Source of the DNA: Bacteroidota bacterium
GTDB taxonomy: Bacteria; Bacteroidota; Bacteroidia; Flavobacteriales; Flavobacteriaceae
Assembly (NCBI GenBank): GCA_023390775.1
Contig: JAEWCF010000058.1
Location: 18,712 to 82,711 of the forward strand
Direction of reading: 5' to 3'
Length of the DNA: 64,000 nt
Shown one piece after another: positions 56,167 to 64,000 of the stretch. Every line of letters begins with the position of its first letter. Within the stretch, counting starts at the first letter, position 1. The position numbers and the translations under genes were made by a program. The notes below the pieces were generated by a model that was not told where the DNA came from, ran no database searches, and worked only from the letters and a program-made list of their open reading frames with translations.

Positions 56167-56619
56167 ATGCAGTTCAAGAGAGAATTTTTAAACGGCTTTT
56201 TGATATTTCTCGGAATCGGGATCTACTTTATCATTCTCGAGTTCGCGGGATTATCAGACATCTTTTACCTGCGGTTGCTGAATGTAGCGATTGTCGTGTG
56301 GGGAGTAAACCGCACGATCAAGGGTAATGTTGAGGCTGGCGTCCGCGGATATTTTACCAACCTGATTGCCGCGATCATGACTTCAATGATTGGCGCGGTT
56401 CTGAGCATCGCAAGCCTGCTTCTGTATATAGAGGTCAAGGGCGGAGAGGAATACCTCAAGCAGCTGGCCGAAAACTTCATCTTTGGTGGTGGAGAGGTGA
56501 CCATTCAGCAATATTGCATCGGCCTCTTGTTCGAATCGGCGGCGGCGTCTCTCGCGGTATCGTTTTCCCTGATGCAATACTGGAAAGACAAAGTGGAAGT
56601 GATCAACAAAGTAGACTAA
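56167..56619 (+). CDS. DUF4199-like four-helix membrane protein
   Basis: A 151-residue integral membrane protein with about four helices (FLIFLGIGIYFIILEFA, LLNVAIVVWGVNRTI, LIAAIMTSMIGAVLSIASLLLY, CIGLLFESAAASLAVSFSL). I do not recognise the function. The ATG at 56167 (MQFKREFLNG) is preferred to an in-frame start at 56119 that adds a polar stretch. A terminator follows. Confidence 0.65.
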   Translation: MQFKREFLNGFLIFLGIGIYFIILEFAGLSDIFYLRLLNVAIVVWGVNRTIKGNVEAGVRGYFTNLIAAIMTSMIGAVLSIASLLLYIEVKGGEEYLKQLAENFIFGGGEVTIQQYCIGLLFESAAASLAVSFSLMQYWKDKVEVINKVD

Positions 56620-56637
56620 ACCGGTTCAGGCCGGTTT
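56618..56637 (+). terminator. Terminator after the membrane protein gene
   Basis: AAACCGG / CCGGTTT with a TTCAGG loop, then a T tract (the stem begins inside the stop codon). Confidence 0.7.
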
Positions 56638-56681
56638 TTTTATTGAACCCGGCAGCCCTTTCCCGTTAAATCATTATTCCC

Positions 56682-56689
56682 TACTTTTG
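56682..56689 (+). promoter_or_regulatory. -7 element for bioB
   Basis: TACTTTTG, 16 bp before the bioB ATG. Confidence 0.45.
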
Positions 56690-56705
56690 GACCAAACAAT
56701 ATCCA

Positions 56706-57791
56706 ATGAGTACGATCAGGCATGACTGGACCCGCGATGAGATCATCGCGCTTTACAATAAGCCAATGATGGACCTTCTTTTTGAAGCCGCATCCGTTCA
56801 CAGGCAATTTCACGACCCAAACGTTGTCCAGGTCTCCACCCTCCTGTCGATAAAGACCGGCGGATGCCCCGAGGATTGCGGATATTGTCCACAGGCTGCC
56901 CGTTACCATACCAATATTGAAGGAAACGACCTGATGTCGGTCCAGCAGGTAAAGGCTCAGGCGCTGCGGGCAAAATCGGCCGGGTCTTCAAGGGTCTGCA
57001 TGGGGGCGGCATGGCGCAATGTGCGTGACGGAGAAGAATTTGACCAGGTCCTGGAAATGGTGCGCACCATCAACAAGCTGGATATGGAGGTTTGCTGCAC
57101 GCTTGGGATGCTGACCGAAAACCAGGCGAAACGCCTTGCCGAGGCGGGACTTTATGCATACAACCACAACCTCGACACCAGCGAGGAATATTATAAGGAA
57201 GTTATCTCGACACGCGGATTTGAAGACCGTTTGCAGACCATCGAAAATGTGCGCAAGACCAATGTAACGGTATGCAGCGGTGGAATCATCGGCATGGGAG
57301 AATCGGTCGAGGATCGCGCGGGAATGCTAGTGGCGCTATCGATGCTGGACCCGCAGCCCGAATCGGTACCGATCAATGCGCTCGTCGCGGTTGAAGGCAC
57401 GCCAATGGAAAACGAAAAACCCGTTGAGATTTGGGACATGATCCGAATGGTCGCGACCACCCGTATCGTTATGCCGTTAACTCAGGTGAGGCTTTCGGCG
57501 GGACGTACCAACATGACCCGCGAAGGCCAGGCTATGTGCTTCCTGGCGGGAGCGAATTCCATCTTTGCGGGCGACAAACTGCTCACCACCCCAAACCCTG
57601 ATGTTGACCAGGATATGCAGATGTTCGAGATGCTCGGGCTCAAACCGCAAAAACCATTTGCAAAAATGGGGCAGCCGCAAACTGTGGAGGCCGCCGATTC
57701 GCTCCTGGCACCCCTTGGCGAAAAGCCGCGGTGGAGCAGGCCGGGACACACAATCGAGAGAAACCTGGAAGCTTCGGCAAAAGGCAAATAA
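56706..57791 (+). CDS. bioB: Biotin synthase
   Basis: Radical SAM enzyme that inserts sulfur into dethiobiotin in biotin synthesis. It has 361 residues. The SAM-cluster motif is Cys54, Cys58, Cys61 (GGCPEDCGYCPQ), and further conserved blocks are CMGAAWRNVRDG, YNHNLDTSEEYY, CSGGIIGMGES and RLSAGRTNM with the Arg/Cys ligands of the 2Fe-2S cluster. No other biotin gene is next to it. A clear terminator follows. Confidence 0.96.
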   Translation: MSTIRHDWTRDEIIALYNKPMMDLLFEAASVHRQFHDPNVVQVSTLLSIKTGGCPEDCGYCPQAARYHTNIEGNDLMSVQQVKAQALRAKSAGSSRVCMGAAWRNVRDGEEFDQVLEMVRTINKLDMEVCCTLGMLTENQAKRLAEAGLYAYNHNLDTSEEYYKEVISTRGFEDRLQTIENVRKTNVTVCSGGIIGMGESVEDRAGMLVALSMLDPQPESVPINALVAVEGTPMENEKPVEIWDMIRMVATTRIVMPLTQVRLSAGRTNMTREGQAMCFLAGANSIFAGDKLLTTPNPDVDQDMQMFEMLGLKPQKPFAKMGQPQTVEAADSLLAPLGEKPRWSRPGHTIERNLEASAKGK

Positions 57792-57817
57792 AAAAATCCC
57801 GCTAAGGCGGGATTTTT
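57792..57817. terminator. Terminator after bioB (bidirectional)
   Basis: A perfect 11-bp stem AAAAATCCCGC / GCGGGATTTTT with a TAAG loop, between convergent genes. Confidence 0.88.
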
Positions 57818-57836
57818 ATTGGAGTCAAATTATGTT

Positions 57837-60800
57837 TTAGTTGAACATGATTTTGCGATTGGCGACAGTGCCATCGGCAAAGTACACCTTCACGATATAC
57901 GACTGCGAAACCCGAAGCCCGGAAACGGCCCCCTCATTACCGCTTACCTTCTGCGACAACACGCGCCGGCCCATCAGGTCATAAACTTCGATCTGGTTAA
58001 TCTCGTTGGATGCCCTAAAGTGTACTTTGTGTTCCCGTACGGCCAGCTGCAGTCCACTTTCCAGATGCTGGTCGCCCACAGACAATGCTGCATCGGTATA
58101 ACGTAGCACAAACCGGTTATTGAAAGTTCCGGAGGCAATCGTAAACACGTATGGGGACGCCTGCAGATCATGAACGATGCCCAGATCGTTATCCTGCAGG
58201 TAAATCCCCTGCTGGTCAAAAATACCGTCGGTCCTGTCAATTGAAATCGTGTATTCTCCCGAATTGGTCACACTCAGTCCAAGCGGTACGGTATCTCCAT
58301 CGTCAAACGGCAAGGCTCGTCCCTGGATCGCCAAATGGTCCTCACCTAAGATCGAGTAAAACCCTAGCGCATTGCCTCCATTGAGTTGAAGCCCGTCAAA
58401 ATCGCGGTCGTTAAGGTTTGTTGCTCCTTGAATGTATCCCACCAAGGTCTGCTTGAATGCTCCCTGCGAATTGGCGAGGTCAAGCCAAATCCTGTGTTTC
58501 TCGATGCTGCCCGATGAGGGGGTAGCGGCCACAAGCTGGTTCGCCGGACGGAAGAATCCAAGATTGCTTCCAGCCGCCCTCATCGAGTTGTTGAAGGTGG
58601 CCTGCCCGTTTGTAAGGCCTGCCACGAAGAAGCCTTGTCCCGACGCGATCATCCCCGTTGGAATGCTGGTATTTCCGGGCGTTGAGGCCTGGGTCCCCAC
58701 GCCACCGGTCAGGTTGTAGGACGCGTAGTCATTCCCGTTGTAGGCGTTGTTGGCAATTGGGGTATTGTGCGTCCAGAAGTACAGGGTTCCGCCAAGCACA
58801 CCGACGTTTGCACCGAAACTCAGGAATTCATCCGCATCGATCGCGCTGGGATACGGGTTGCCCAAAAGGTTCCATGCACCACCGCCAACAACCGGGGTTT
58901 GAATGAACCCGTTGTTGGTAAGTCCTGAAAACTGTGCATTGAAAACCTGGCCCGTTGTCGTATTGAAGGTTTGCGGCGCGCGGACGATATAGCCCTTCGC
59001 GGGCGCCATGATCGTTGAAGAGGGAACACCCTGCCAATTGTTGATGCTGCTGTTGAAGTGCCAGAACTTATCCGACGGCGTCAGCGGTGAAAGGTTAAAA
59101 AGCGTCTGTCCCTGTACCGGCGATGACCAATATGTATAATCGTAAAGTTTCATCGGGGTCGAGGCACGCTTGACGTTGATGACACCGGCATTGGTTGCGA
59201 AATCGTTCCGCTGGACCAGGCTTCCGCCGTTTTCAATATTGATGACGCCCAGGTTTTCCAGGTCGCTTTCAATACTGAAATGTTGATTGGGCTGAATCGT
59301 CACCGTTTTGCCCGCGGTAATCTCGCATTTGCAGGCCGAAAGGTTGCCCGAGACCGCCGTATCGTAATTTCCGTTGATAATTGCCTTGACGGATGGTGTC
59401 GGCGTACCGTTGCTCCATGCCGAACCGTCCCATGTAGTCTCGATTTCGCGTCGCCCGAAGAGGGTCACGTCATCCACCACCCAGATTTCGTTGCTGTTGC
59501 TGTTAAGCGTCACGCGCACGCGAAGTTGCGTGGTCATGGGCAGGTTGGTGATCGAAATCGTGCTGTAACCCTGGTCGGTCACGTAACCGTTCACGACAGG
59601 TGCGAAAATCGCAGCACCGTTATTACCATCGTACGCCACTGAGGCCGTCCCGGTACCGCTCGTGAAACTCCACTTCGACTGATTAAACCCACGCACCTCC
59701 ACCTCGTTTGACCAACTGGTTCCGCCGTTTGTGGATATGGCAATGATCGCCTTGTCTGCGGCATCGGTTCCTTCAATTGAGGTCGCCGACATCGAGGCCA
59801 GCCTCATGGTCATCTCCACATTGTAAAAGTCCATCGTGCTCACCGACGCGAAAGTTATGGTTCCTCCGGTTGCGTTATTGATCAATTGCGCCGCACGCGC
59901 ACCGAGGAAACGCTCAGACGTACCGCCATCGGTGGAAGTCGCGTAAGCAACGGCCGCCGCGGTGGTCAGGCCCATGTTTGTCCCGGCAAATGCATACGTC
60001 CAGTTTTGGGCAGGGGGCGTAGCCTCGAAATCTTGATGGGCGATGATTTCAACCGGCAATGTCGAACACGGTACATAGTCAAGCCCGTAACCGCTGATGG
60101 CGAAGGAGTATGGATTTTCGTCCGCATCATTGTTGCTGAACGTTACCGTAGCGTTCACGGTGCCGATGGCAAATGGGTCGAAACGCACGATGAAAGTCGT
60201 CGAAGCGCCCGCGGCTACCGTTGTACCCGGCGCCGAAATCACCGAAAACGCCGTGGAACCGGTGATGACCGGCGTCCCGACTGTCAAGGCCATCGTACCC
60301 GAGTTGGTAATGGTAAAGGTGCGGTCCACGAAAGCCGCGTTGATATTCACCGAGTCGAAGAATGTGTGGTTGGAAAGCGCGGTTGTGGTACTGCCGTCGG
60401 CAATCGGTTGGCCGTTTCCGGACACATCGGCTTCGGGAGAAACGCCATTGCCCTGAACGAGGAATACGAAAGGCGATTCGTCATTGTTGAACACATCGTT
60501 CACCACATCGTTGTTCTGGATGGTGACGATAGCCGTGCGGATTCCTGCTGCCGTCGGATTGAATTTGATCTGGAAGGTCTGGAAATAACCCGGGTTGATC
60601 GTGTTGTTGGTAGGCACGGCCACAAGCGTAAAGTCCGACGGATGGGCGCCCGTTATCGTGATGGCCGGGTCAGGCCCCAGTACGAGGTTTGCCCCCGCTC
60701 CGGTGTTGCGGATCTTGAACTCCTTGGTTTGCCCGGCACCGCCCAATTGCTGGGGATCAAACAATGTCCCGTTGCTGGTACTTGGCGGGAAAAAGTAATT

Positions 60801-62015
60801 TGTGTAGACCACGCCGGTGTTAGGCGCAGTGTTGCCCAATACCTCGATATCCGGCTGGGGGATGACGCCCGTGCCCTTGATCCTGAAGAAATAAGGGTTC
60901 TCATTCGAGTCATTGCTGTAGATGCGGATGTCGGCAATCCGGTCGCCGGGTGCCGAAGGCGTAAACTTAACCGTAAGGTAAGCGACGTTCACGACCGAAG
61001 TTACCCCCGGGATTGTCCCTATCGGCGGTGAGCCCTGGATCGTGAAGTCGGCACCATTGGTACCGGTGATGGTTACATTGGTGATATTGAGATCGGCGCC
61101 ACCCAGATTTTGGATGGTGTAGGTAATGAGGGAGTTACTTCCGCCCGTATAGGCATTCGCCATAATGGTCCCGTCTGCCGAACTGGGCGACGTATCGTTA
61201 TTGACAATAGTGAGCGTGTTGCCCACGACATTGATTTCGGGAGCGGGCGAGCCGTAAAACGCGGTCACCACGATGTCGTCGAGCCCGAACTCATCCCGGC
61301 CACCGTTCACGACCACGTCGGCACTGCTCCAACGAATGTAATAATAACCCCCGGGAGCCACATTGATCCCCGAAATGACCATGGTGCGCGAGGGCGCGAT
61401 GTCGACCATTGTCCATTGAAAAAGATCGGCGGCCTCGGGTGAAGTGTAATCCATGGCTGCCTCTTCCTCGAAAACGACATTGTCCATGGAATGCGAAAAA
61501 TTGAACGAACTCGAACCGTTCTCGTCGTTCCGGACAAATAGGTTGTACGAAACCTGGAGCTGGGTCATGTTGGTCGTCCCGTTGTTGCGGATGCGGAGCG
61601 TCAGGGATCCCGGTGCGAAATCGCCGTCGCCGGGCTGGATCATCAGAGTTGGATTGGCGACCGATGCAGGGTTGTCGGTATAGGCGTAAATACCCTCGGT
61701 CAAGACTGCGGAAGAAACCGATCCACGGCCGTGTGCGGGGTTGGTCATCGCCTGCCCGAAGAGCAGGTTCCCGTTTGACCAGCCTTTTGTTTCCCACGCA
61801 TTAGAATTGAGCCTGCCGGGCATCGATGCACTGGTTGGGTTAGGTGCGAATCCTGCGCCCGTAAATGCGGTGCTGCCATTGGTGCCGACCGAGGTCTGCA
61901 TCGAATTTGAAAAATTTATAGTAGCAGTTGGGGCTGCGTTCGTCAGGGATAGCTGGGCAAGCGCCTCTCCCGAAACCACTATAAAAATCGCTACAAAAAA
62001 TAGGATTTTCTTCAT
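57837..62015 (-). CDS. Very large T9SS type C protein with choice-of-anchor D repeats
   Basis: A secreted protein of 1392 residues. Signal peptide 1-21 (ending EALAQ). Residues about 22-260 form a lectin-like/beta domain (GFAPNPTSASMPGRLNSNAWETKGW). At least three choice-of-anchor D (ASH/HYDIN-like Ig) repeats follow, each starting PEINVVG or PDIEVLG and ending in SNDSNENPYFFRIKGTGV-type strands. Next is a domain with GTNMGLTT and SVSTMDFYNVEMTMRLAS, and then a C-terminal module of about 500 residues (YDYTYWSSPVQGQT, GAWNLLGNPYPSAID) ending in the ChiA-like type C sorting domain (IEVYDLMGRRVLSQK ... TVANRKIMFN). The C-terminal module is shared with the next gene. The ligand is unknown. Confidence 0.85.
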   Translation of the reverse strand: MKKILFFVAIFIVVSGEALAQLSLTNAAPTATINFSNSMQTSVGTNGSTAFTGAGFAPNPTSASMPGRLNSNAWETKGWSNGNLLFGQAMTNPAHGRGSVSSAVLTEGIYAYTDNPASVANPTLMIQPGDGDFAPGSLTLRIRNNGTTNMTQLQVSYNLFVRNDENGSSSFNFSHSMDNVVFEEEAAMDYTSPEAADLFQWTMVDIAPSRTMVISGINVAPGGYYYIRWSSADVVVNGGRDEFGLDDIVVTAFYGSPAPEINVVGNTLTIVNNDTSPSSADGTIMANAYTGGSNSLITYTIQNLGGADLNITNVTITGTNGADFTIQGSPPIGTIPGVTSVVNVAYLTVKFTPSAPGDRIADIRIYSNDSNENPYFFRIKGTGVIPQPDIEVLGNTAPNTGVVYTNYFFPPSTSNGTLFDPQQLGGAGQTKEFKIRNTGAGANLVLGPDPAITITGAHPSDFTLVAVPTNNTINPGYFQTFQIKFNPTAAGIRTAIVTIQNNDVVNDVFNNDESPFVFLVQGNGVSPEADVSGNGQPIADGSTTTALSNHTFFDSVNINAAFVDRTFTITNSGTMALTVGTPVITGSTAFSVISAPGTTVAAGASTTFIVRFDPFAIGTVNATVTFSNNDADENPYSFAISGYGLDYVPCSTLPVEIIAHQDFEATPPAQNWTYAFAGTNMGLTTAAAVAYATSTDGGTSERFLGARAAQLINNATGGTITFASVSTMDFYNVEMTMRLASMSATSIEGTDAADKAIIAISTNGGTSWSNEVEVRGFNQSKWSFTSGTGTASVAYDGNNGAAIFAPVVNGYVTDQGYSTISITNLPMTTQLRVRVTLNSNSNEIWVVDDVTLFGRREIETTWDGSAWSNGTPTPSVKAIINGNYDTAVSGNLSACKCEITAGKTVTIQPNQHFSIESDLENLGVINIENGGSLVQRNDFATNAGVINVKRASTPMKLYDYTYWSSPVQGQTLFNLSPLTPSDKFWHFNSSINNWQGVPSSTIMAPAKGYIVRAPQTFNTTTGQVFNAQFSGLTNNGFIQTPVVGGGAWNLLGNPYPSAIDADEFLSFGANVGVLGGTLYFWTHNTPIANNAYNGNDYASYNLTGGVGTQASTPGNTSIPTGMIASGQGFFVAGLTNGQATFNNSMRAAGSNLGFFRPANQLVAATPSSGSIEKHRIWLDLANSQGAFKQTLVGYIQGATNLNDRDFDGLQLNGGNALGFYSILGEDHLAIQGRALPFDDGDTVPLGLSVTNSGEYTISIDRTDGIFDQQGIYLQDNDLGIVHDLQASPYVFTIASGTFNNRFVLRYTDAALSVGDQHLESGLQLAVREHKVHFRASNEINQIEVYDLMGRRVLSQKVSGNEGAVSGLRVSQSYIVKVYFADGTVANRKIMFN

Positions 62016-62173
62016 ATAACCAAGATGTATTGAACCGATAAGAACTCTTAAAAAAAAGAGAAAAAATCAGGGGGTAAACATACAAATTAAAGATTTACAG
62101 ACACTTACGTAATCGGTGAAAAACCAAAAACATCGATGAACTGCATTCTTGACTGGTTAAAAAAATCGCTCGG

Positions 62174-64000
62174 TTAAAACAAAATCTTGCGCGAAACGGT
62201 CTGGCCGCTTGTCAGTTCGGCGGTTACGACAAGTGGCTGGCGCGATGCCTGAAGCTCAATCTGATACGCCTGGGCAGACATCACATTCGAATCAAACAGC
62301 AACCTGCCCCGCAAATCGTGGATGATCACGCGTTTCATCTCGCGCGAGGACTTTACGTATACCGTTCCCGCCTGCGCATAAGCAACGAAGCCTTCCAGTG
62401 GATCGCCCACCGTCGGGTTGCCGAGCGCAGCGTCGTTGAAACGCAAAACGAACCTCTCGTCAAACGTGCCCGGCTGGGTCGTGAAATTGTACGGCCCGCT
62501 TTTCAGGTTGTGGATAATGCCCGCGGCACGGTCCTCGAGGAAAACGGGCACGCTTTGATCTGCCAGAGTTCCTTCGGCCATATCGATCGAAACGCTAAAC
62601 GTTCCCGTGGCGGTGGTCGTGTAGCCAAGCGGAACGGTGTCGGTCACCTCAAATGGCTGCCTGCCCTGGATGCGATACTTGCCTTCATCCATGATCGAGT
62701 AAAAGCTCACCGAATTCCCCGCCGGGTTTACCACGCCGTCATATCCCGGATCGTACCCTGCCGTGGCGCCGTCAAAAAACCCGATTAGTTGCTGGCTGAA
62801 AAGGACATTGGCGTGTTGGAGGCTGATCCAGATCCGGTCACGTTCATTTATCGTTTCGGGAAGGGCCGCTGGCCTGAAGAACTGGCTGTTGTTGTAAAAC
62901 CTGCTCCGCATCGAATTGTTGAACACAACGCTTGTCGCCGCCTGGGCATCGATGAAGAATCCCTGGCCTGATGCCACGTAACCCGTAGGTACCGGGCTGC
63001 CGGTTCCGCTGGAAGTACCCCCTGAAAGGTTGTACATCGCATAGTCGGCGGTGATGAAATTGTTGGCATCCGGCCCCGGGTTGGTGTTTGAAATCCCGGT
63101 GCGGTGCGTCCAGAAGTAAAGCGTTCCCGCAAAAGACGGGTTGGCATTGATGAAGGTATCGGCAAAAATGGCCGACGGGTATGGATTGCCCACCAGATTG
63201 AAATCGTCGTTGTTGCTTGCCGGATTTCCGCTGAGCGCAATCGGCATGGTGATGACACCGTTGTTTACCGCGCCGGTAAATGTCACGGTGCTGGTGGCAG
63301 GAAACGTTCCCGTGGTCGGAGCCATGATCGCATAGCCCTTGCCCTTGGTCATCACGGTCGAGGTTGGTGCGTATACCCACGCATTGTTGTTGTCGTCAAA
63401 CCCATCAAACGGCGCCACGACATCGGCATAATTGGCGGTCGCGAAATGGAAGGCATAATCGGTGCGCCATCCGGCAAACGTAGTCCCGATGACAGCCGCC
63501 GCTACCGGTGAGGACCAGTACGTATAATCGAACTTGTTATATGGAGAGGTCGTGCGCATTACCTGCATGGTACCGTTGTTGGTCACGGTCCCCGAATCCT
63601 CGACCTGCACCAGTGAACCATCGTCCAGGATCAGCAAGGTGCCGGTGGAATTTACCGTTAAATTATTGGTCACCGAAACGTAGGTATTGCCCGCAATGGT
63701 GAGCGATGCACCGCCGTTGACCGTCAGGTTACAGGCTTCGAAACTTCCGTTTGAGGCCGTATTGTAATTGCCCGCGATGACCGCGATGGTTCCGCTTGTG
63801 GGTGCCGATGGGCTCCAGACCGTTCCGTTCCAGGTCGATGTTGCCGCATTGGTCACCATTACCGCGTTCGAGGCCGAATAGCACGTAGCGCCATTTTCAA
63901 GGATCTGCGCATAGAATTGGTAACCGGCGAGCCCCGCAACATTTGAGATCGCAAGGGTTGCCGTAGTGACGCCGCTATACGGAGCGGTATTGTTTAACGC
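62174..64000 (-). CDS. Large T9SS type C protein, 5' end outside the window
   Basis: The frame is open from 64000 down to the stop at 62174-62176 (608 residues in the window), so the start lies beyond the edge; the internal ATG at 63859 is not the start. The visible N-terminal part looks like an Ig-like or fibronectin domain (GYQFYAQILENGATCYSASNAV). The rest is the same module as in the preceding gene: NYNTASNGSFEACNLTVNGG, YDKFDYTYWSS-like KFDYTYWSSPVAA, NLVGNPYPSAIFAD, and a type C tail (VIIHDLRGRLLFDSN ... SGQTVSRKILF). Surface adhesin-like; function unknown. Confidence 0.85.
   Translation of the reverse strand, partial: ALNNTAPYSGVTTATLAISNVAGLAGYQFYAQILENGATCYSASNAVMVTNAATSTWNGTVWSPSAPTSGTIAVIAGNYNTASNGSFEACNLTVNGGASLTIAGNTYVSVTNNLTVNSTGTLLILDDGSLVQVEDSGTVTNNGTMQVMRTTSPYNKFDYTYWSSPVAAAVIGTTFAGWRTDYAFHFATANYADVVAPFDGFDDNNNAWVYAPTSTVMTKGKGYAIMAPTTGTFPATSTVTFTGAVNNGVITMPIALSGNPASNNDDFNLVGNPYPSAIFADTFINANPSFAGTLYFWTHRTGISNTNPGPDANNFITADYAMYNLSGGTSSGTGSPVPTGYVASGQGFFIDAQAATSVVFNNSMRSRFYNNSQFFRPAALPETINERDRIWISLQHANVLFSQQLIGFFDGATAGYDPGYDGVVNPAGNSVSFYSIMDEGKYRIQGRQPFEVTDTVPLGYTTTATGTFSVSIDMAEGTLADQSVPVFLEDRAAGIIHNLKSGPYNFTTQPGTFDERFVLRFNDAALGNPTVGDPLEGFVAYAQAGTVYVKSSREMKRVIIHDLRGRLLFDSNVMSAQAYQIELQASRQPLVVTAELTSGQTVSRKILF

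Noticed and set aside
59886..61031. Plus-strand open frame of 381 codons
   Set aside because: Antisense to the anchor-D repeat region of the 1392-residue protein; Arg-rich composition typical of shadow frames.

Overview
This 64 kb window comes from a member of the Bacteroidota, most probably a Flavobacteriaceae (Flavobacterium-like) bacterium with a GC content around the low fifties by eye. The evidence is: several secreted proteins with type IX secretion (T9SS) C-terminal sorting domains of both the type A and the ChiA-like type C kind; TAnnTTTG-type (-7) promoter elements in front of many genes; families such as DUF4476, the flavobacterial outer-membrane barrel beside sucA, and long RND pumps; and a complete nuoA-N operon with separate nuoC and nuoD and a short NuoG. 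The window carries one tRNA (Ser, anticodon GGA). I saw no rRNA, no insertion sequence with a transposase, no phage genes and no CRISPR array.

Layout. 1-9.3 kb: a stand-alone MESH1-like HD hydrolase, a Zn/Cd-type P1B ATPase with pirin, then on the minus strand a heavy-metal region (membrane-anchored AraC regulator, small metal-binding lipoprotein, multicopper oxidase fused to a CopB-like barrel) and an SBBP-propeller T9SS protein. 9.4-9.95 kb: a cluster of ACCTGCGGT palindromes ending at tRNA-Ser. 10-20 kb: asparaginase, acyltransferase, TatD, a retropepsin-like protein, a DUF4476 protein, a triplicated terminator/repeat block, and the sucA-sucB pair of the 2-oxoglutarate dehydrogenase complex. 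20-30 kb: a DUF4394 lipoprotein, polyprenyl synthetase, and a TetR-TolC-MFP-RND efflux operon. 30-34.6 kb: a YwqK/MORN-like protein, a TlpA-like thioredoxin, aspS, an outer-membrane protein and a cold-shock protein. 34.7-47.9 kb: the whole complex I operon nuoA-N behind a good flavobacterial promoter. 48-57.8 kb: pth, a lipoprotein, two tandem metzincin proteases with T9SS signals, ribF, a membrane protein and bioB. 57.8-64 kb: two very large adjacent T9SS type C proteins, the second running off the window.

The most interesting signal lies between the genes. Almost every repeat-bearing gap contains a tandem array whose period is 7 nt although the repeated word differs from array to array. Many arrays start inside or directly at a stop codon or end at a start codon, and they occupy three junctions inside the nuo operon. 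A second family of about 70-85 bp also begins on a stop codon (after the retropepsin gene, nuoN and sucA). A third is a 99-bp inverted-repeat element inserted in frame in the linker of SucB. A fourth is the ACCTGCGGT palindrome cluster. Together they suggest several small non-coding repeat families active in this genome.
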